In this document: one piece after another, positions 61,591-64,000 of the stretch | Numbering within the stretch: the first letter of the stretch is position 1 | How the letters are laid out: each line of letters begins with the position of its first letter | DNA from: Massilia eburnea | GTDB lineage: Bacteria > Pseudomonadota > Gammaproteobacteria > Burkholderiales > Burkholderiaceae_D | Assembly (NCBI RefSeq): GCF_009720745.1 | Contig: NZ_WNKX01000020.1 | Coordinates: 1-64,000, forward strand | Direction of reading: 5' to 3' | DNA length: 64,000 nt | The notes under the pieces: model-generated | The model's input: the letters and a program-made list of their open reading frames with translations, nothing else | Databases searched by the model: none | Told to the model about the DNA's origin: nothing | Program-made: the position numbers and the translations under genes

Positions 61591-61692
61591 CAGTGTCTGC
61601 CCCACAGGGTCAGACACTGGCCTGCGACAGCCGCGTATCAGTGTCAGACCCTGCGGGTCAGACGGGGCGGCCAACCGACTGGGTTACCGGTT
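61591..61692. repeat. GGGTCTGACCC hairpin repeat, copy E (diverged)
   Basis: A ~102-bp diverged member with GTGTCTGCC...GGGTCAGACAC and TGTCAGACCC...GGGTCAGAC units, ending in TTACCGGTT. It lies between the purine phosphorylase gene (which ends at 61693) and deoB. Confidence 0.6.
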
Positions 61693-62532
61693 CTAGGCTT
61701 TAGGAGTCTTAGCCACATTCTCCAGGAACGCCAGAATCAGCTTGATCAGCGACTCCGCGCCAATCGCCGCATACTTCAGCGTCTGCTCATGCGACAGCGG
61801 GAACGGCGACAGGCCTTCCGCCAGGTTGGTAATCACGGAAACGCCAACCACCTTCAGCCCGCAATGGCGCGCCGACACGACTTCCGGCACAACGGACATG
61901 CCGACAACATCGGCGCCCAGCGTCTTGAACGCGCGGATTTCCGCAGGCGTCTCAAAGTTCGGCCCTGGATAGGCAATGTACACACCTTCATGCAGCGTGA
62001 TCGACTTGTCAGCAGCGGTAGCCTGCAGCAGCTTGCGCAGATCCGCATCATAAGCATTCGCCATCGAGAAGAAGCGCGGACCGAAACGCTCGTCGTTCGG
62101 CCCCACCATCGGCGTACCAGGCAGGAAGTTGATATGGTCATTCAGCGCCACCAGCGAACCCGCATCCACCTCGGCGCGCAGCGAACCCGCCGCATTGGTC
62201 ACGAACAGCATCTCGCAGCCCAGCAGCTTGATGGTGCGCACAGCGGACGTCATCACCGCCGGGCCATAGCCTTCGTAGAAGTGGCCGCGGCCCTTCAGGC
62301 ATACCACCTGCACGCCTGCCAGCGTGCCCAGCACCAGCTGGCCGGCGTGGCCGTGCACGGTGGAGATCGGGAAGCCTGGCAGTTCATCGAAGGAAATCGA
62401 CACTGCATCAGTCATCTGTTCAGCCAGCACACCAAGGCCGGAGCCCAGGATCATTGCAACGCGTGGCTGGAAATTGGCCGGCATGCGAGCACGGATGATG
62501 GCGGCAGCCTGGAAAGGAGTATTGGAAGACAT
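61693..62532 (-). CDS. Purine-nucleoside phosphorylase (trimeric PNP/MTAP family)
   Basis: The 279-residue enzyme splits purine nucleosides to base and ribose-1-phosphate. Motifs of the trimeric class are AMILGSGLG (phosphate), HGHAGQLVLG, GRGHFYEGYG, VTNAAGSL, YPGPNFETPAEIRA and GMSVVPEV. This class (xapA/punA-like) differs from hexameric DeoD. The ATG at 62532 follows GAGGA. It leads the deo operon; its ribose-1-phosphate goes to DeoB. Bases feed the purine route at 18-24 kb. Confidence 0.93.
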   Translation of the reverse strand: MSSNTPFQAAAIIRARMPANFQPRVAMILGSGLGVLAEQMTDAVSISFDELPGFPISTVHGHAGQLVLGTLAGVQVVCLKGRGHFYEGYGPAVMTSAVRTIKLLGCEMLFVTNAAGSLRAEVDAGSLVALNDHINFLPGTPMVGPNDERFGPRFFSMANAYDADLRKLLQATAADKSITLHEGVYIAYPGPNFETPAEIRAFKTLGADVVGMSVVPEVVSARHCGLKVVGVSVITNLAEGLSPFPLSHEQTLKYAAIGAESLIKLILAFLENVAKTPKA

Positions 62533-62694
62533 GGAGTTCCTCGTTTTTATATCTTTAGGTGAGCTGGCCAGAACAGGCCCTTGAACGTACCACGACACTA
62601 TGCATCATCGTCTATATGTATGGCAAATACCATTTTTCTTTGCTATTTATACGCAAGCGCTATAAATATGGGTTTATTATAGGAGCCGCCCCGT

Positions 62695-62723
62695 TTGACA
62701 TCGAACGGACAAATGTTTAGCAT
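62695..62723 (+). promoter_or_regulatory. Sigma-70-type promoter of psuK
   Basis: TTGACA at 62695-62700 and TAGCAT at 62718-62723, with a 17-bp spacer. The repeated site at 62709-62739 overlaps the -10, which suits repression. Confidence 0.6.
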
Positions 62724-62739
62724 CGCAAACAAATGTTTA
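62709..62739. promoter_or_regulatory. Repeated ACAAATGTTTA site, operator candidate for psuK
   Basis: ACAAATGTTTA occurs at 62709-62719 and 62729-62739, 20 bp apart (two helix turns), and each copy is the core of an AAACA-n2-TGTTT-type palindrome. It lies between the psuK promoter -35 and its GTG start. PsuK itself has an N-terminal helix-turn-helix and could be the binder. Confidence 0.55.
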
Positions 62740-62752
62740 TAGCGAGCTTTTC

Positions 62753-63850
62753 GTGACCGACCTCTCCCGCCGGGAACAGCTGTATGAGCTGATCCGCGCC
62801 AATCCCTTTATTTCCCAGCAAGAGCTGGCGGAGCAGCTCGCCCTGTCGCGTTCTGCCGTGGCCGGCCACATCGCCAGCCTGATCCGCGAGCGCAAACTCC
62901 TGGGCCGCGCTTATGTTTTGCGCAATGAACGCACCGTGCTGTGCATCGGCGCCGCCTGCCTGGATCGCAAGCTGCGCCCCCTCGCCCCGCTGCAGATGGC
63001 CACCTCCAACCCGGCCTGCGCCGAGGAGAGTTTCGGCGGCGTGGCGCGCAATATCGCCGCCAACCTGGCCCAGCTTGGCCTGCCCTGCTCCCTGCTCACC
63101 GCCCTCGGCGACGACACTTCCGGCCGCGCCCTGCGCGCGCAGGCCGAAGCATTCGGCATCGGCATGGAAGGCAGCCTGCAGGTGAACGGCATCGGCAGCG
63201 GCACCTACACCGCCGTACTGGACGCTTCCGGCGAGATGGTGGTGGCCCTGGCCGACATGGCCATTTTCGACCAGATGACGCCTGGCTGGATCGCCAGCCG
63301 CCAGCCGCAGCGCAATTCCGCCGGCATGGTGGTGGCGGACCTGAACCTGCCGCTCGAATCGATCGCCATGCTGATGGCCGACGCCCGCGCCTCCAGCGTG
63401 CCGCTGGTGGTGGTCGCCGTTTCGCAGCCAAAGATGGCGCGCCTGCCGAAGGACCTGAACGGCCTGTCGCTCCTGATCCTGAACCGCGGCGAACTGGAAA
63501 CCCGCACTGGCCGCGCCCTGCCGACCGAAGCCGACGTGCAAGCCGCCTGCCACGAACTGCAAGTCGATGGCGTCGAGGACATCATCGTGACCTGCGGCGC
63601 CAGCGGCGTCTATCACACCCTGGACAAGGCCCTGCACTGGCTGCCTGCGCATGACGCCCGCGTCATCGACGTCACCGGCGCCGGCGACGCCTTCTCGGCC
63701 GCTGTCTGCTGGTCGCTGCTGCAAGACCCCGGACAACTGACCCTGGCCTGCCAGCGCGGCCTGAAAGCCGCCTCCATCACGCTGGCCAGCCCACACACCG
63801 TTTCGCCCGAGCTGAGCGCAGACGTGCTCGCCGCGCACCTTGAGGAGTAA
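62753..63850 (+). CDS. psuK: PfkB-family kinase with N-terminal helix-turn-helix, pseudouridine kinase
   Basis: The 365-residue protein has a winged helix (about 5-55, ISQQELAEQLALSRSAVAGHI) followed by a PfkB-type sugar/nucleoside kinase. Kinase markers are EESFGGVARNIAANLAQLG and DVTGAGDAFSAAV (anion hole, catalytic Asp). The next gene, psuG, follows 5 bp later, which identifies it as pseudouridine kinase (makes pseudouridine-5'-phosphate). The HTH domain suggests it also regulates its own operon. The start is a GTG at 62753. Confidence 0.88.
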   Translation: MTDLSRREQLYELIRANPFISQQELAEQLALSRSAVAGHIASLIRERKLLGRAYVLRNERTVLCIGAACLDRKLRPLAPLQMATSNPACAEESFGGVARNIAANLAQLGLPCSLLTALGDDTSGRALRAQAEAFGIGMEGSLQVNGIGSGTYTAVLDASGEMVVALADMAIFDQMTPGWIASRQPQRNSAGMVVADLNLPLESIAMLMADARASSVPLVVVAVSQPKMARLPKDLNGLSLLILNRGELETRTGRALPTEADVQAACHELQVDGVEDIIVTCGASGVYHTLDKALHWLPAHDARVIDVTGAGDAFSAAVCWSLLQDPGQLTLACQRGLKAASITLASPHTVSPELSADVLAAHLEE

Positions 63851-63855
63851 GAACC

Positions 63856-64000
63856 ATGCACCAATTCCTGTCTTTCTCGCCCGAAGTCGCCAATGCGCGC
63901 GCGACCGGCAAGCCTGTCGTAGCGCTGGAATCGACCATTATTTCGCATGGCATGCCCTACCCGCAGAACGTGCAGACCGCGCGTGAAGTGGAACAGATTA
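63856..64000 (+). CDS. psuG: Pseudouridine-5'-phosphate glycosidase (partial, cut by window end)
   Basis: The first 48 codons are present, with KPVVALESTIISHGMPYPQN, the N-terminal signature of PsuG. GAGGAG lies before the ATG at 63856. The enzyme splits pseudouridine-5'-phosphate into uracil and ribose-5-phosphate; uracil can then enter the PreTA route. The rest is outside the window. Confidence 0.88.
   Translation, partial: MHQFLSFSPEVANARATGKPVVALESTIISHGMPYPQNVQTAREVEQI

Noticed and set aside
62717..63838. 373-codon minus-strand open frame over psuK
   Set aside because: It is antisense to a PfkB-type kinase with intact motifs and has no family features itself.

Overview
The window looks like chromosomal DNA of a GC-rich betaproteobacterium. 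Protein style points to Burkholderiales, most likely the Oxalobacteraceae (Massilia, Duganella or a relative): a cytochrome-type urate oxidase, a UraD-amidohydrolase fusion, large TonB receptors, and short intergenic hairpin repeats of the GGGTCTGACCC type. This placement is inference, because no rRNA or other marker gene is present. I see no tRNA, rRNA, CRISPR array or complete insertion sequence.

Layout. 1-127 looks like one end of an IS21-type element whose body lies outside the window. 0.3-1.9 kb holds an ATP-grasp gene and a small exported protein. 1.9-10.2 kb is a mannoside-use locus on the minus strand (TonB receptor, tryptophan-halogenase-like flavoprotein, beta-mannosidase, LacI regulator). 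10.5-17.9 kb holds a membrane protein, an SOS-controlled DNA polymerase II with a clear LexA box, a small outer-membrane barrel, and two divergent exported peptidases (S41, S9). 17.9-23.7 kb is purine catabolism (urate oxidase PuuD, an M20 hydrolase, a thioesterase, a LysR regulator and a UraD-allantoate amidohydrolase fusion). 23.7-30.0 kb is an acyl-CoA degradation operon facing a TetR gene across a perfect 17-bp inverted repeat.

30.0-43.1 kb is the most coherent block: eight tightly packed minus-strand genes for the whole reductive pyrimidine route. PreTA reduces uracil, dihydropyrimidinase and beta-ureidopropionase open it to beta-alanine, a transaminase and a CoA-acylating dehydrogenase take beta-alanine to acetyl-CoA, and alanine dehydrogenase recycles the pyruvate. 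An NCS1 permease is included. A divergent MocR-RutR-like regulator pair faces this operon, with a RutR-like palindrome between them.

43.1-47.4 kb is accessory: a GH5-like lipoprotein whose expected nucleophile is Gln, then a lower-GC run of small unrecognised genes, a phased array of 10-bp repeats and a probable frameshifted gene. 47.4-53.8 kb holds signalling and small enzymes (GAF/degenerate GGDEF protein, LytS/LytTR two-component pair, several VOC and NTF2-like proteins). 53.8-64.0 kb is nucleoside catabolism: deaminases, deoA, a two-domain ALDH16-like dehydrogenase, deoC, deoB, purine nucleoside phosphorylase, and divergent psuK-psuG (psuG cut by the window end).

The theme is scavenging of nucleic-acid components: purines, pyrimidines, ribo- and deoxyribonucleosides and pseudouridine are all covered. 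A family of ~100-bp hairpin repeats (five copies) lies between genes, three of them inside the deo operon. The features I consider most worth follow-up are those intercistronic hairpins, the ALDH16-like gene in the deo operon, the decamer array at 46.6-46.8 kb, the Gln-nucleophile GH5 protein, and the operator sequences of polB, the TetR gene, the pyrimidine operon and psuK.
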